This document shows positions 1-12,020 of a stretch of DNA of 64,000 bases, piece after piece (the first letter of the stretch is position 1; every line of letters starts with the position of its first letter). Source of the stretch: Pseudoscleropodium purum (Eukaryota; Streptophyta; Bryopsida; Hypnales; Brachytheciaceae); assembly GCA_963969395.1 (NCBI GenBank), contig OZ017803.1:7626001-7690000 (forward strand), in the 5' to 3' direction. The notes beneath the pieces were generated by a model. It did no database searches and was not told where the DNA came from. It saw only the letters and a list, made by a program, of their open reading frames with translations. The translations under genes and the position numbers were made by a program.

Positions 1-165
1 CGAAGAGTCTCCAGTGCGAACTAGGCTCCTTAGCTTTGACGATGATTAAAGAAATCGAAGAGTCTCCAGTGTGAAGTAGGCTCCTTAGCTTTGATGATGA
101 TTAAAGAAGTTGAAGAGTCTCCAATGCAAAGCAAGCTTGGTAGCTTTAATGATGTTTAGTAAGTG
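1..165. repeat. 55-bp tandem repeat, three units, cut by the window edge
   Basis: Three head-to-tail units start at 1, 56 and 111. Each begins GAAGAGTCTCCARTG and contains TTAGCTTT-GA-GATGATTAAAG. The first two units are nearly identical; the third has drifted. The array may continue to the left of the window. It lies directly before the reverse transcriptase remnant, so it could belong to the same element. There is no spacer diversity, so it is not a CRISPR array. Confidence 0.85.
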
Positions 166-194
166 ATTATGATAATCACTAAACTTACTTATTT

Positions 195-2375
195 TTGTTG
201 CTGTTCTTGTTTACAGAACATCAAAGAATCATGAAAACCGACCGGCTTGGTCGTTTTGTCTTAGAAAAAGTAAAAAGCCGAAATACAATTGGGTATATCA
301 TTTTGACCTATCCGTGCCGAGCAATCGAATGGATTAATCTCCGTAGAATCTTCAGTGAATGTTTGACAATATTTGGCCTTGAACTAATGGTCCCAGCGAT
401 TGCTGATGTGATGATTGCATGGAAATACCATGACAACTTATCTTCTGTGTTGTACAAGCCTTCTGAAGTGTTTAAAAAATTTTCATTCTTGCATCTACTT
501 AATGAGTCTGAACCTTGTATATGCTTACTAGCCAAGAGACTGGCCAAGTTTGTGGACCCTGAGATCATGCAGGAATGCTCAAGCATGCTACCAGCCCAAG
601 CACATGTACGCACTGTGGATGTAAGTATCATCCAGGACCGGGATCTCCGCCACGCTGTGGCTATGGGATTGAACCATATACCACCCAAACCCACAAATAT
701 TGCTGTAAGTATTGCCACTATCCTTGATGCTTTTGCACAACTAGTGCAGATCTTAGACTTGGAGACTGCTGGACTCCCTATTGTGTTAGCTACTGAGTGG
801 GTAAGGACAGCATGTTTGAAGCAACTTAAAAATGCCTCACAATCTAATAAAGAAGGCTTGCGCTTTTCAGGCCCTGACCTGTTACAGCAAAAACATGTAA
901 AAAACGAGATAACCTGGATTACCTCGCATCTATATTGTGCAGGCTTGGACAAGGCCTCTAATAATGCATGCTTCATATGCATTAAGCACATCAGATTATT
1001 GGCACTAGAGAGACTCTCTGGCCCAGAATTTATACCTTGCAAAGAGGGGTCGATCTGGCTACTACCTTCCTCTGTATTGGATCAGGTTACAAATGAAATA
1101 ACTACTCTGTTGCCGCAAGTCCAAATTTCCTTCCACTCTCTACCATATCTCATGTCAACATATAAGCTACACAAAAACAAGTATAGATGGCTCATGCACT
1201 AATGCCTTCCATACTGTGTATTCTAACTTTGCCCATCTTCTAACTATTACCACGATGACAATTCTCGATACTGTCAAAGATTGGGCAAAAGCTACTGCAC
1301 AAGGCTATGAGCGTTTTTTAGGATGTCATACATCTCTATTTTGGATGGTCAACTCTTCGATTGAAGTAGCCCTAAACTTGCCTGAGAAAATTCATGATGT
1401 ATTTGTTGCGGACATTACACGTTGTTATGAGACGATTCCACTTAGCGGTCCTGATAATCTTGGTGACGCTAGCTATTGCTCACATCATTCGGATTGGCTT
1501 TAAACAAGCTCGCTCACTACACCCTCGTGCTCTTCCTTCCATTTGGGTGCGAGTGGACAAACAAGGACAAGCTGTGCGGGCAATTTGGAACACATGTTGT
1601 CCACTTTATGGTGACTGGTTCCCAATCTCGGAGCAACTGATCATGGATTTACATCGATGGTTGATGTCCAACTGTTACATAACTTTGGGGGACCGAGTAT
1701 GGAAACAACAATTGGGAATACCAATGGGCTTTTCATGTTCACCCTTGTGGTGCAACATCTACCTCTTGCATTACGAAATCTCATTTATCCAAAGGCTGGC
1801 TAAACTTGGTCGTGTAGATTTAATGAGGAAATTTGCATCAGCTTTCAGGTACATTGATGACCTCTGCTGGTTGAATTCCTCAACTCCGATGAAATTCTTA
1901 GCATCAAGAGCAGAACGTAGGGATGACAATCCCTTTTGGATCTACCCGCTAAATGTTCTCGAAATCAAATCAGAAGTTTCCAAATACTCTGCTTTGAATC
2001 CCATGCAGGGCATCGTAGCCTCTTTTATGAACATGGAAAATCTTTATAGAAGAAGATTCAAACGGTACTTACAGTACCCGAAAATTTGACAAGCGCCGTG
2101 CGCTACCATTTGCATACACCCAATATATTCGGTTCAAGTCATACCGTCCTATAAAGCAATCTTACAGCGTCGCCGTCTCTCAAACGGTACCAATTTTATA
2201 TCTGTCCAGTTCGACAGAAGCAGCAGCATCTGAAATAAAACTCATGATCCAAACCTTAGCAAGCAATGGATTCCATATTCCACGTCTGAGGAATCTGATC
2301 ATTCAATTCCTTGACAACAACCCTTTTCCAGGGTTAAAATTTGACATTCAACGACTCATTGCTGCCCTCAGGTAG
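195..2375 (+). pseudogene. Reverse transcriptase remnant, possibly Penelope-like
   Basis: A long reading region that carries recognisable reverse transcriptase motifs but changes frame several times. It is open from 195 to 1202, continues in another frame from about 1195 to 1465, shifts again to 1460-2075, and shifts once more to reach a stop at 2373-2375. Visible motifs are FVADITRCYETIP (RT motif with a catalytic Asp), GIPMGFSCSPLWCNIYLLHYE-like text near 1710-1770 and FRYIDDL near 1846-1863, the YxDD catalytic box. The GxPMG...SP and RYxDD pattern resembles Penelope-like or telomerase-related RTs more than Ty1/copia, Ty3/gypsy or LINE enzymes; this class call is my inference. No integrase, GIY-YIG nuclease, RNase H or LTR was recognised. 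With at least three frame breaks it cannot make a full enzyme. Confidence 0.7.
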
Positions 2376-3159
2376 TTCATTCGCACCCTAAACGACATTC
2401 CATAATAAATGAATTGATATCGACAAGCCATCCTATTCCAGGCATGAGCTTCATAACGCAATTGGAATATAAACTCTGACTTCAATGGTCATTGACCCCA
2501 CAGAGCAACAGAGGCCTGGTGTGCACTTCAGTAAGATTGCACACTAGGTACTCTTACTGAAGACTTGCACTTCCAGGGGTGGAGGCAGGTTATTTATTTA
2601 TTTATTTATTTCTAGAACTCTTCATCAAGCATGAATTTTATGTGTATATATGAAATGCTTTATTTAAATCTATGTCATTGTTCAAAACATGGAAGTTGTA
2701 CCTCTAAGAGTCGGATACTTTGATTGATTGTCGATGTTATTTTTGTCGTCCCAATTGTTGAACTGTGAAGCTCAGTTCATCATCGATGTTAGCTTTCGGG
2801 GGAATGATCCAGTTGTCGAACTGTGAGCTAACTTGATTTTACTGTGAGCTGTCAAATTGTCGATGCTAATCCGAGCTATATGCAGGAAAGATTATTAGTG
2901 AGAGCATGATTCCAAACTTGAGACTAGTCGTTGCTTTGGATATTTACAGGTTCATACCTTGGCTTGAAATGATTCACAAATATTCAAAATTTCACAACTT
3001 TTCATGAATGACTTAGGAACAAAACTGATGTGATTGGAAATGATCGGAATAGCGCCCTAAATTAAGGATGTTCTAGTAAAAGTTTTATTTATTTATTTAT
3101 TTTAATTTTTTTTTGCATTTGGAGACTAAAAGTTTGTTTGTTTGTTTGTTTTATGAAAT

Positions 3160-3262
3160 TTTTTTTGACAGTGAACCGTTCCCCTGACTGCGGGGAACAG
3201 GTACGGGGAACAGGCCTGAAACAGGCTTCTGGACCCCCCAAAACTCTTCTAATGGTTTGACC
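3160..3262 (+). repeat. Dispersed repeat A, copy 1
   Basis: A T-run followed by TTGACAGTGAACCG, then GCGGGGAACAGG and GAAACAGGCTT, ending near ACTCTTCTAATGG. The same order of blocks is found at 11922-12020 and, more weakly, at 14624-14712. It is non-coding and is probably a fragment of an unnamed transposable element. Confidence 0.6.
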
Positions 3263-6200
3263 AAGGCACCTCCACTGATGCAGGAATCTCTATGGGTTAA
3301 TAAATTGACACTCTTAGGTTAACAATAAATCATTCTGATTCCACAAAAAGTAAGTTAGACAAAGCTCAAGAACCAAATGGTTTAGTAAGTTGGGTATCGA
3401 ACTCCTGTCCGCAGCTATGGTCTCCCTTGCTCCATGTCGTAGTAGTGGATTCTCCAGGAAATGATACTTGTCGTGAGGAGGCAATGTGGAATGTAATCAT
3501 AAATCAAAGTGCTCTGCAAAACCACCAAAGACATTTCAGTTTTGAGAGATTTGATGCCTAGTGCCACAAATTTACAGTTGATGGGTAGGCAAGAATGTCA
3601 AAGCAACATGTCCAAAGACTTGGTGTTTGATGCTTCCGTAAATCATCCAACAAGCTTCGGAAGTGCTGGCGATATATAGCACAGTATGCCGTCATAGTGC
3701 CTGCGGGAGAATTCGTACGCGTCATAAGAACAGGGCCACGCAAAGGTTTGTATTTGTGAACAGATAGCCATACTTGTCAAACATGTGGAGAAGATTTTGA
3801 CTCAAGGAGATCATTAGAGTCTCCTTTCCTTTGCAATTAATACCATGATCATGTCAGTCTTTGTTATAGTAAGAAGTAATTTCTACTACAGTATCATCAT
3901 GACTCAAAGTTTATTTTCAGAATGACCTTAGCTTTTCATTTTACTTTTCTTTACAGAGACCAGACCCCAAATCAATTAAAGATCGAAAATCTATGGCTCT
4001 CCCTTGCAACGTAATTTATTGTTGATGGTTGTGACAGTTGTGTGCAACAACACGAAGCCCTAGTAAAGTTTAGGAGACTTTGGTGCTTTTCAAAACCATC
4101 ATGTTGACTGTTCAATCGATAACATTTGTATCAGAGAGGCTTTACCGGGATTGAATCATGAAAGTCCCATCATCCGTGGCGTCTTTAGCGTCTTTGGCTC
4201 CGAAATGAGTTAACTTAATAAGTACATTTGCGATTTCCTCACTGTTGGGTTTCATGGATGCCGTCACCTCCGAAGCTTGAAGACGCTGGAACTGTGACAA
4301 TGTCGGAGAATTTTTTGGTAACTGCCTTAAACAAACGAAAATCTTCATTGGAACTCCGCAAAATTGCCAAAGAACACGAAGCCAGAAACGGCTATGCATG
4401 CGGTCCTTAAAGAATTGGAGTGACTATACATAATCTCCAGACAAAAGCAGAAGAAGAGAGGAGTATACATCGGATTGCATACTTGTGCACGGACAAATCC
4501 GCACAAGGCAAATGCCCGAGGAGGCGCTTTTTTACGCGAAATCCCCTCCTCCTCGATCGGGCATTGCGGAGGATGCACAGCTCCAATACCTTGAAACTCC
4601 TCCCGATACAATCTTTCAAGCAGGATGTAATATAATTCCGATCCCTCAAAACACAATCTAGTGTTTCCAGCTCCAGACCCCCGATTGGGGATCAGCGCCT
4701 ATACACGAATATCGAGAATTTCACCGCTACTAAGCTCCACCGGCGAGCTGGGAATTATTTCTCGCTTCGACTCCCTCCGAGGCTCCAGTTTTCAGAATCT
4801 CCAATGCGGCTAGCTCTCACGGAAAGCTGAGCTGCATGCACACACAGGAAATTAAATGAAGTTAGATCCAAACGAATCCCACGAATGAAAGCAAGAAAAC
4901 AACAAGAAGATAGTGATGAGGATATATGGTCACATCTTTACCCTCTGGTCGGGGATAATCCTCTCATATTCGTTGAGGTGATCAACGTCACCCCAGTCAA
5001 ATTCGTAGAGAATGGTCTTCCACAACCATCAATGAAGCGCAGCCATTTCAAGTCCCGCCTCATCCCCAGAACCAATACGGATTACTTGGGTTCAGAGTTT
5101 CGTTTAACGTGGCAGGTTGCCGTGACCGTGTCAACTGAAATGCGCAATCCTGAGTTAAATGAAAAGCGTTACCGATGCGGTGCAAATTGTTGGCTTATGA
5201 GCAGTATAAAATCTTCACATGGAAGTCTTACACACTCCAAGCGTCAAGTCCGTTTTATTCCTGCAACTGCTCCCCCCATTTCCCACATGCTCTGCACAAT
5301 GACAAGCAGTTTGCCATTAAAATAATACTATTCAAGTGAGAAATCTAGGAGTAAATCATGCACTGTTTTTTAGAATCTCATAAAACCAATCCTACCAGTC
5401 TACCACCTCCGATCACAATGTTGTTGCTCGCAGCTAAGGCTAAGGCTAAGGTCGATAGGTAACTTGCAAGCGCGTAATGTCCAACATATGATAAAAGAAA
5501 ACACCACTGACAGCTTGCTCCGAGGTCATCAACAATCTCCTGGCAATGCAAAAGACCAGCCCAAGAGTTGGAAATCTTACCATGCAGTTGCTATAATTCT
5601 CAAAGCAAAACCCTACTTCCATTACGACAGTATAAACCCGTAGATCCATGAATGCATTGAAGACCAACAACAGTAGACGGCAGCCTTGAATCCAAGGATG
5701 CCCAATTCCTGCGTGCAAGTGTAGAAGCCTGAAATCCGTGCATCACATACTGTGAGTGACATTAATTTACTAAGGTTGCTTTATTTGTAAAATAATGATT
5801 TTAGTGTATGCTGAAATATCGATGTTTTGTACTAATTTTAAAAAAACTGAAAACTAAAACTCTTGGTGATATGAATTGAGTTCGTTGAGCTAATTTTGCA
5901 CTTTGCTTACCTTACAAAGGCAGGAGGGTGTTTTCGAAGAGACAGAGAGTTCAAGCTTGCCCAATTTTTGATGCATTGTCCAAAATTATTTTTATTTTTA
6001 TTTTTAAATTCCAATTGTTTATTTTGGTAAGTTAATCCCTAAAGGCCCAAGATTATTTTTGATTGAGTTTCTTGGAATTTTCTCTAAGTTGAGTAAAATG
6101 GCAACATTTTCATAAGTTTTATCAATTTCCTTGAAATTGTAAGTGTACAAATTCAAACTAGACATGTTAGAGATCACATGGGAAAAGAAAACACAAAAAG

Positions 6201-6787
6201 TATCACTTTATGGATTGAAAGATTGTAATGTTTGATCATGAAGGTGTTAAAGTTGTAAAAGTGATTTGAAGTCTTTCATTCCTCTTATCACTTGTCAATC
6301 CTAAAAAGTAGGGATTTTTTTTTCCATTTTTAATGATTTGCCCATAGTGGTGATGCAAAATGTTACAATGGTACTTCCAATTTTGACATTCATCCACATA
6401 TTGGATAGAAAATGACACATTAGTACATATCACATATCCATAATTTTGTTTTCATCCATTCTCTTGTGATTTTGTCCAATAGTTTTTTTTATAATTTCAA
6501 GAATTTTGGCAATTTCATCCAAATTTTTTTACTATTTATGTTCTAAAGGTTTGGTGCCATGTCAATTATTTTGGTGTAATTTGATGACAAGTTGTTGGAA
6601 AAAAAAAACTACTAAAAAGTCGGTCACCAAAAAAAATATATGAAGTTAAAGGGCACAACATGCATAACCCAATCAATAACCACCATCACCACTTTGGGCA
6701 CATCTTCAAAAAACAATATGTACCTATGCAAAAGAAACGATTTTAGAATCTCTACCAAAAAAACTTTGTCCCATCGTAACTTTTACA

Positions 6788-6872
6788 TAACTTTTGCATA
6801 CAGTATCCAAATGCCACATTCTTAGGTGCGTTGGAACCTCCTTTCACTTGCCACAAGACAACATGAACATTT
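6788..6872 (+). repeat. Dispersed repeat B, copy 1
   Basis: About 85 bp beginning CATAACTTTTGCATACAGTA, followed by GGTGCGTTGGAACCTC and ACATGAACATTTGA. A diverged copy in the same orientation lies at 56296-56380, inside intron 1 of the NAK-family kinase. It has no coding content. Confidence 0.6.
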
Positions 6873-7686
6873 GAACAATCTAATAGGAGTAATTAGACGC
6901 AGTAGACAGTTTTCTCATTGCCCACCTCATCATCAAGGTAGAGGTGCACCACCAGGGAGTTCCTTTTTGTGTTTCCCTTCATCTAATCAAAGACCATCGA
7001 TCACGAACGTTGTCCTCAACAGGTCACTCATCCGTAGAAAGGGTACCACCTTAAGCATCAAGCGCGTGAACAGTTTTAGCGCCTTCTCCATTCTCCATCA
7101 ATCTTCCCATGGAAGTGGTATGAATGTGAGAATCAATATCGGCCCAGGCTCTTCTTCAGCTGTCCGGGCTAGTGCATGTCTGTGTGGTCCTTGTTCTCTG
7201 TCTAGTACTCCAGTCCCCGCCATGCCAGGCCACTTGCGATTTGTAATTTAACCTGTTGCAATGAAATTTAGTTTCATCTGCATGTGTCGAAAGCAGAAGA
7301 AGAAGAATGTGAGCATCACTTACAGCTAGCGGCCGGAGAACAACCTAACAATCTGTACTGCACCATAAGTAAGAATCGACAATGACGCTCCTGAGTGTTG
7401 GAAGCATAACCCAGATCCTCACACATTCACACATTTCCCCGACAGTTAGTAATGGAATGCTCCTAACTCGTTCAGTTACAATCCCTGAATTCTTCACATG
7501 GCTTTCTTCGTGACTAAGTTAAGTTAGTCCAGTAGATTTTACCGAACTCTTCTCCCAACACAGGTCGATCTTCTGGTTGTGGGTTTCAAACCTGCCGAAC
7601 TCCTTGGAACAACTGGAAGTGCGTGTGTGTGTGCGCCAAATCACAACCAGAAATCATGGTTGCGTGTGAAGGCACACGTATGCAAT

Positions 7687-8124
7687 AAGGGTAGTCACAC
7701 CTTCTCCATTCCGGGTTCAATTAACGGAGAAGTTCCACATGGCACTTTCCTGTTGGGCACCGGCGGCTTGCGAAGCTCCCATTCCCTGTTAATTTGCCGG
7801 TCCCATCCTCCTCCGTAGTTGAAGAAGTGGGCATCTGGAAGATTTAACGAATAAACTTTGATCTTGCAATGAACATTTTCACCCATGCTTTGCAGATTTT
7901 ATTGTCATTTTTTACTTCATTGTCATCGTGGCTCCTCAAGTGACCATCGTTGTGGCTCAAGCATGTAACTCATTCTCTGGTTTCCATTCTCAATGCTTCA
8001 CACATCAAAAAGGGGTGTCACACCTTCTTCATGCGCAACACCAGCCCATTGGCTCCGTCTTTCTCTCACCAACTTCGCATTCGTGAAGAATTTTGCTCTT
8101 CTGAGAAGGTGTGACTAACCCTAA
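7687..8124. mobile_element. MITE-like element, family 2, copy 1
   Basis: A 0.44-kb non-coding block bounded by terminal inverted repeats. The left end reads AAGGGTAGTCACACCTTCTC; the right end, read on the other strand, is TAGGGTTAGTCACACCTTCTC. It carries no transposase frame; an open frame at 7579-7818 only overlaps it by chance. A related element with the same ends is at 25397-25889. The internal parts share blocks such as ATGGCACT and GGCGGCT. Target-site duplication is unclear (TA or TAA possible). Confidence 0.6.
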
Positions 8125-9395
8125 TGTAAGTCAAATGCCAAAGGAGTTTGAGCTTGACACTTGGGATCACATGGACACTCAAGGGTTGTTTACACTTTTG
8201 TAAGTGGAAGCGAATCAAATTGATTTCTTACTGCTACAAATTTCCTACCTTTTAGGAAAGGATGAGCAAGGGTGAGCAAAGTTGCTTCCACTTTGAAGTG
8301 GAAGGAAGGATGAACAAAAACATAAAGTACTCCTAGGAAATTTTGGTTCATTTCCTAGGAAGCTTTTGCAGTGTAATGCTTGATTCGGATTTTATTGCAT
8401 ATTCGGGCATTACGCATTACTCATCCAAATTCAATTTCTCATCTTCAATTTCTCATCCTTTTGCTCATGATTTATATTGGGCAATGTCTCCTCGTCATTG
8501 GGTGTTTTGGAAAATAATGGGTTGACAAGGAGGGCTCGTCGGCCTATTATTTCCCAAAACACCCAATGACAAGGAGACATTGCCTAACATATAAATCACT
8601 ACCAATAACTCATCTATTCATTTCTCAAGTTTTGGTTCACAATTAGGTCATAATGTTTGATTATACGAATTTGTTTGCATAATCGGGCACTGTGACTTTC
8701 TTTTTATCCAAATTCAATCTATTCCATTATTGATATCTAATTTAATAGTAGTAATTTAAATTGAAGAATGTCCTTAAGGAGAGGATTACGGAAATAAATG
8801 TGCCTCCTCATTCAAGCATTTTTTTTCTTGCAATTCTTTCCTTCTCAAGCATTGCCTTAAGTATAAAGGAGCTTGTTATGTTGCACTATAGTAACTTGTA
8901 GCCTTTCAATTTACCACCTTGGCTCAACTTAGGATGTTCAAAGAAATAGACCACCTATCTTATAAGGTGAAAACACCCAAAAGCGTCAAAATAATCAATT
9001 CATCATAGTTGGAGGCAAATTTTTCAAGAAAAAATCATATTTACAAGATTAGCAATTGAAAATCATAAATTTAAAAAAATAGAATTTTAGTATAAGACAT
9101 GTAATTACTACTGGTATGAATTTTAAAGTTGAAGCTCGCCATGCCATTGAAAATGTCACATAGTCTAGACATAGAACTAAAATCTATGGTAGGTGAAAAT
9201 GAATCAAGTTCTAATTGTAGTTAGGTATAGAAACAATTTAATTTCACTTTAAAGGATATTTTTAATAGAAATATAAGTGTAGAAATTAATACATGGACAA
9301 TTTTAAGTGTTTTTATTTTATCAAGTTATTTAACCCTATAAGAATGTTGAGGACCTAAAATGTTATAGATGACTTTATTATTAACCTTAAAATTA
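8125..9395. other. AT-rich spacer containing the 8.5-kb hairpin and flanking direct repeats
   Basis: No gene was seen. A direct repeat of about 95 bp (8334-8432 and 8625-8731, both TTTTGGTTCA...TAATG-TTGATT...ATCGGGCA...ATCCAAATTCAAT with gaps) surrounds the hairpin listed separately. The rest is AT-rich and unstructured. Confidence 0.55.
8467..8599. repeat. Near-perfect inverted repeat (hairpin), 55-57 bp arms
   Basis: The left arm (8467-8521) reads GGCAATGTCTCC-CGTCATTGGGTGTTTTGG, and the right arm (8543-8599) is its reverse complement with only a few differences and a small indel. The loop is about 21 bp. The RNA or single-stranded DNA would fold into a long stem. It sits between two copies of a diverged direct repeat, so the whole of 8334-8731 looks like a foldback element or the trace of one. 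Confidence 0.85.
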
Positions 9396-9530
9396 CATTG
9401 AAGACCAAAAGTGTTCAATGGATGACTTCATTGTATAAAGCAAGAAACAAATTAAAGAATCCACCTATTGGTTCAATAAGCAAAGCATTTCTGGTGACTA
9501 CTGTAGTCATGAGGGGACACATCCTTCCAA
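9396..9530 (+). repeat. Dispersed repeat C, copy 1
   Basis: Contains a block GTTCAATGGATGA, then GGTTCAATAA, then TGGTGACTACTGTAGTCATG and CATCCTTCCAA. Related copies in the same order lie at 21655-21845 (plus) and 34208-34345 (minus). Shorter pieces of its leading part are at 37279-37330 and 37572-37622. It is non-coding and scattered in both orientations, as expected of an old transposon family. Confidence 0.6.
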
Positions 9531-9575
9531 AGTTAAATGTAGAAATAAAGAATGAGGCTTGCAGTTAGCATTAGG

Positions 9576-9706
9576 GCTTTCTTTTGGACCAATGTCCTTC
9601 CTACTACCCTCACTCTAGAAGTCAATTTTTGGAGGGATGAAGCCAAAGAGGTCAGATTTTGAAATTATTGTTTGGTGAAATTTTGCCAAAAATAAAAGCC
9701 TTCATT
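9576..9706 (+). repeat. Dispersed repeat D, copy 1
   Basis: About 130 bp from CTTTTGGACCAATGTCC to GCCAAAAATAAAAGCC. A copy at 11130-11262 follows the same order with about 80 percent identity by eye. Neither copy has a credible coding frame of its own. Confidence 0.65.
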
Positions 9707-10559
9707 GCTATGACATTTCCTTGAAATTAGGAATCTCAATGCTTTGAGTATAGCAACATTTCAAAGCACTGGGATCACTATCATTTTACTACTATACCGA
9801 ATTTGAAATAACATAAAATAATTTTGAAACAACAGAACATTCAATAATCTTGAAATAACATAATTTTGAATCATGATTGGGTTTGACCATTAAGTTCTAC
9901 TACATAAATGCCTGGTTTGTTAGGAGTTAATGAAAAATGTTACTAAGTTCAATAACAAAAATAAATGATTTGTATCATGAAAAATCATGTCAAATTTTTA
10001 TATTCTATTTATTTTAGAACAAAGCTAAAGCATTGCAAATTTTATAGCATTCTTCCAATTATTTCAGTTTCATTAGTAGTGCAATCAAACCATTTAAATA
10101 TGCAATAGTTGGCTTGCTCAATCATTATGTAATGGTAATATAAAATAAATTAAGTTATGATATAATATCATCACTTTATCTTTAAAGTCAATAGAATGTG
10201 AGTAAAAAGGGTCGCTCAAGTATAAACAAAAAAAAGTAAACAAAGGTGAGCAAGCATATGTAAAGGTAAGCAAGGGTGAGCAAATATGAACATAAGTGAA
10301 ATAAATGACTTTGCTTCTACTTCCATTTATTGACAAAGTACAAATGAGGGACTTTTTAAGCCCTATTCTTTTTTCAAATTTTTTTCATAAGTTTTTTACA
10401 TCTGTAAAATTACATTATTATCCTCAACTTCATCAAATCAATCATAAATGAACACTGCTTTATGAAGATTCAAACCCTTACTTTGGACAAACAACAAGTA
10501 ATTTGGACAAAACATCAAACTCAAAACACAAGAGCATGACTTCATTTAATAGCACTTTG
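9707..10559. other. AT-rich spacer
   Basis: Nothing recognisable. The only open frames are short and AT-biased. The segment at 10200-10290 repeats GTGAGCAA or GTAAGCAA words but forms no regular array. Confidence 0.5.
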
Positions 10560-10990
10560 GAGATAATATCATGATGCCAAGTTCAGTTTTCAAGATAGAT
10601 TTGTCACCATTCCATTGGATAGTCAAAAAAGCATTATAACTCATAACACAACTTGTCTTTCTACACCCTTAGATTTGTGAAAAGTACAAGTATGGACGTC
10701 TGTGCTAAACTATTAGACTTGGTATTATGTCTCATAATACTCTTGAATCCCCCCAACTCTTGAACATTATCTAGTCTATAATGACAAATTCAATTTTCAA
10801 GACAGATTTGTCAACATTCCATTGGATAGTCAAAAAAGCATTATAACTCATAACACAACCCCTCTTTCTACACCCTTAGACTTGTGAAAAATTACAAGTC
10901 TGGACGTCTGGACTCAATTATTAAATTTGACATTATGTCCCAAAATGCTCTTGAGCCTCCCAACTCTCTTGAGCATTATCTAGTCCATAA
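10560..10990 (+). repeat. Tandem duplication, period about 207 bp
   Basis: Unit 1 (about 10563-10770) and unit 2 (about 10771-10980) share long identical blocks, for example CATTCCATTGGATAGTCAAA, GCATTATAACTCATAACACA and GAGCATTATCTAGTC. Both end at a TCTAGTC-ATAATG junction, and a third junction at 10978 marks where a next unit would begin. It directly precedes dispersed repeat D copy 2. Confidence 0.85.
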
Positions 10991-11129
10991 TGTTGTCATT
11001 GCCTTGTTGTGGGCCTTGGAGGAAGAGTTTTGAAAAAGTAAGAGTGGCTAAGGTATCCCTCCCTAGGAAATCCATGTCTTGTGAAGAGTGCACACATGGG
11101 ATGCTGCAGGACCTCCTCCCACCACCGTG

Positions 11130-11262
11130 GCTTTTTTTTGGACCAGTGTCCCTCCTGTTGCCCTCATTCTAGAGGCTAGTTTTGGGAGAGATGAAGCCAC
11201 AGAAGTCAGATTTTTGATGAGCTTAGCCTATCGAAATTTCGCCAAAAATAAAAGCCCTGAAG
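11130..11262 (+). repeat. Dispersed repeat D, copy 2
   Basis: Matches 9576-9706 from TTTTGGACCAGTGTCC through GAGATGAAGCCACAGAAG to GCCAAAAATAAAAGCCC. An open frame of 177 codons crosses it (11088-11621), but as it runs through repeat sequence and shows no domain I do not call a gene. Confidence 0.65.
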
Positions 11263-11921
11263 CCCACTTGAGCTTTCATTTGGTGGTGGGCGCATCCAGT
11301 CAGTCAGTCACAATGAATTTTCCAACTGGGAATCTTGACATCAGTTTCAGGCAATTGGGAGCATGTGAAGCCAGAATTGTACGCCAGGAAACAAAAAGGC
11401 ATGATAGAAATTGCCTTTGGAGGTACATGGAACAATGTATCTGGTCATGTGTGTTCCAAGTTTTCCAATTCTTTTGTAATAGTTGTTTATTGGCTAAAGG
11501 GCTGAAGTTGATTGAGGTGGGAGGCTTTGCATTGACCGGAGTGTTGTTTTTTCATTTGGGGAGAACAGTGGGCAGTTGCTTGTCTTCAATACTCATGTCA
11601 GGTAGAACCATCCATAGTTAACCACTTAACCCCTAAAGGACCAAGGGTGTTTGAAGCATAGCTCTTTTTTTTTCTCGACTAGCTCTTGTAACAAGCATAT
11701 TTCCTTATTTTTGTGGAATGATTTTGATGCATTAGATTTTTTTGAGGCCAAGACAAAACTGTGGGTTTCCCATCCCCCAAAACACTGTGAACGCAATCAA
11801 TAGTGCAATCTAACTTGGCCAAGAGAGTACCACATCATTTCTTCCCAAAAAATGTATTATTATTATTATTATTATTTTCATTTTAAGAATTAAAATTTTT
11901 AATTTTTAATTTTTTTAAATT

Positions 11922-12020
11922 TTTTTTTGACAACTAATTGTTTCCTTCATTGCGGGAGAACAACAGAGGGAACAGGCTTGAAACAAACTATTATTGCCCT
12001 CAAATATCTTCTAATGATTA
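11922..12020 (+). repeat. Dispersed repeat A, copy 2
   Basis: T-run, TTGACAACTAATTG, GCGGGAGAACAACAG, GGGAACAGGCTTGAAACA and ATCTTCTAATG in the same order as at 3160-3262. A TTA microsatellite (11855-11877) lies just before it. Confidence 0.55.

Larger units (their letters stand above)
2376..7686. other. Gene-poor spacer with microsatellites and a GC-richer island
   Basis: No gene could be supported here. It contains tetranucleotide runs (TTTA at about 2591-2611 and 3083-3103, TTTG at 3132-3151). A less AT-rich island at about 4140-5330 has several short open frames on both strands (for example 4885-5325 plus, 146 codons; 4142-4399 and 4345-4656 minus), but none matches a family I know. About 3160-3262 and 6788-6872 belong to dispersed repeats described separately. 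The rest is AT-rich DNA with no visible structure. Confidence 0.6.

Noticed and set aside
1..165. Possible CRISPR array
   Set aside because: Units are contiguous with no unique spacers, and the genome is eukaryotic.
308..1042. 244-codon minus-strand open frame
   Set aside because: It is the antisense shadow of the reverse transcriptase remnant; the plus strand has the recognisable RT motifs downstream.
4142..4656. Overlapping minus-strand frames in a GC-richer island
   Set aside because: Several frames overlap on both strands, with no domain and no consistent exon structure.
4885..5325. 146-codon open frame with DEDIWSHLYPLVGDNPLIF
   Set aside because: Plausible composition but no family recognised, no splice partners and no neighbour support; noted in the spacer entry only.
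11088..11621. 177-codon open frame
   Set aside because: Runs through dispersed repeat D and a neighbouring spacer; the other copy of the repeat lacks the frame.
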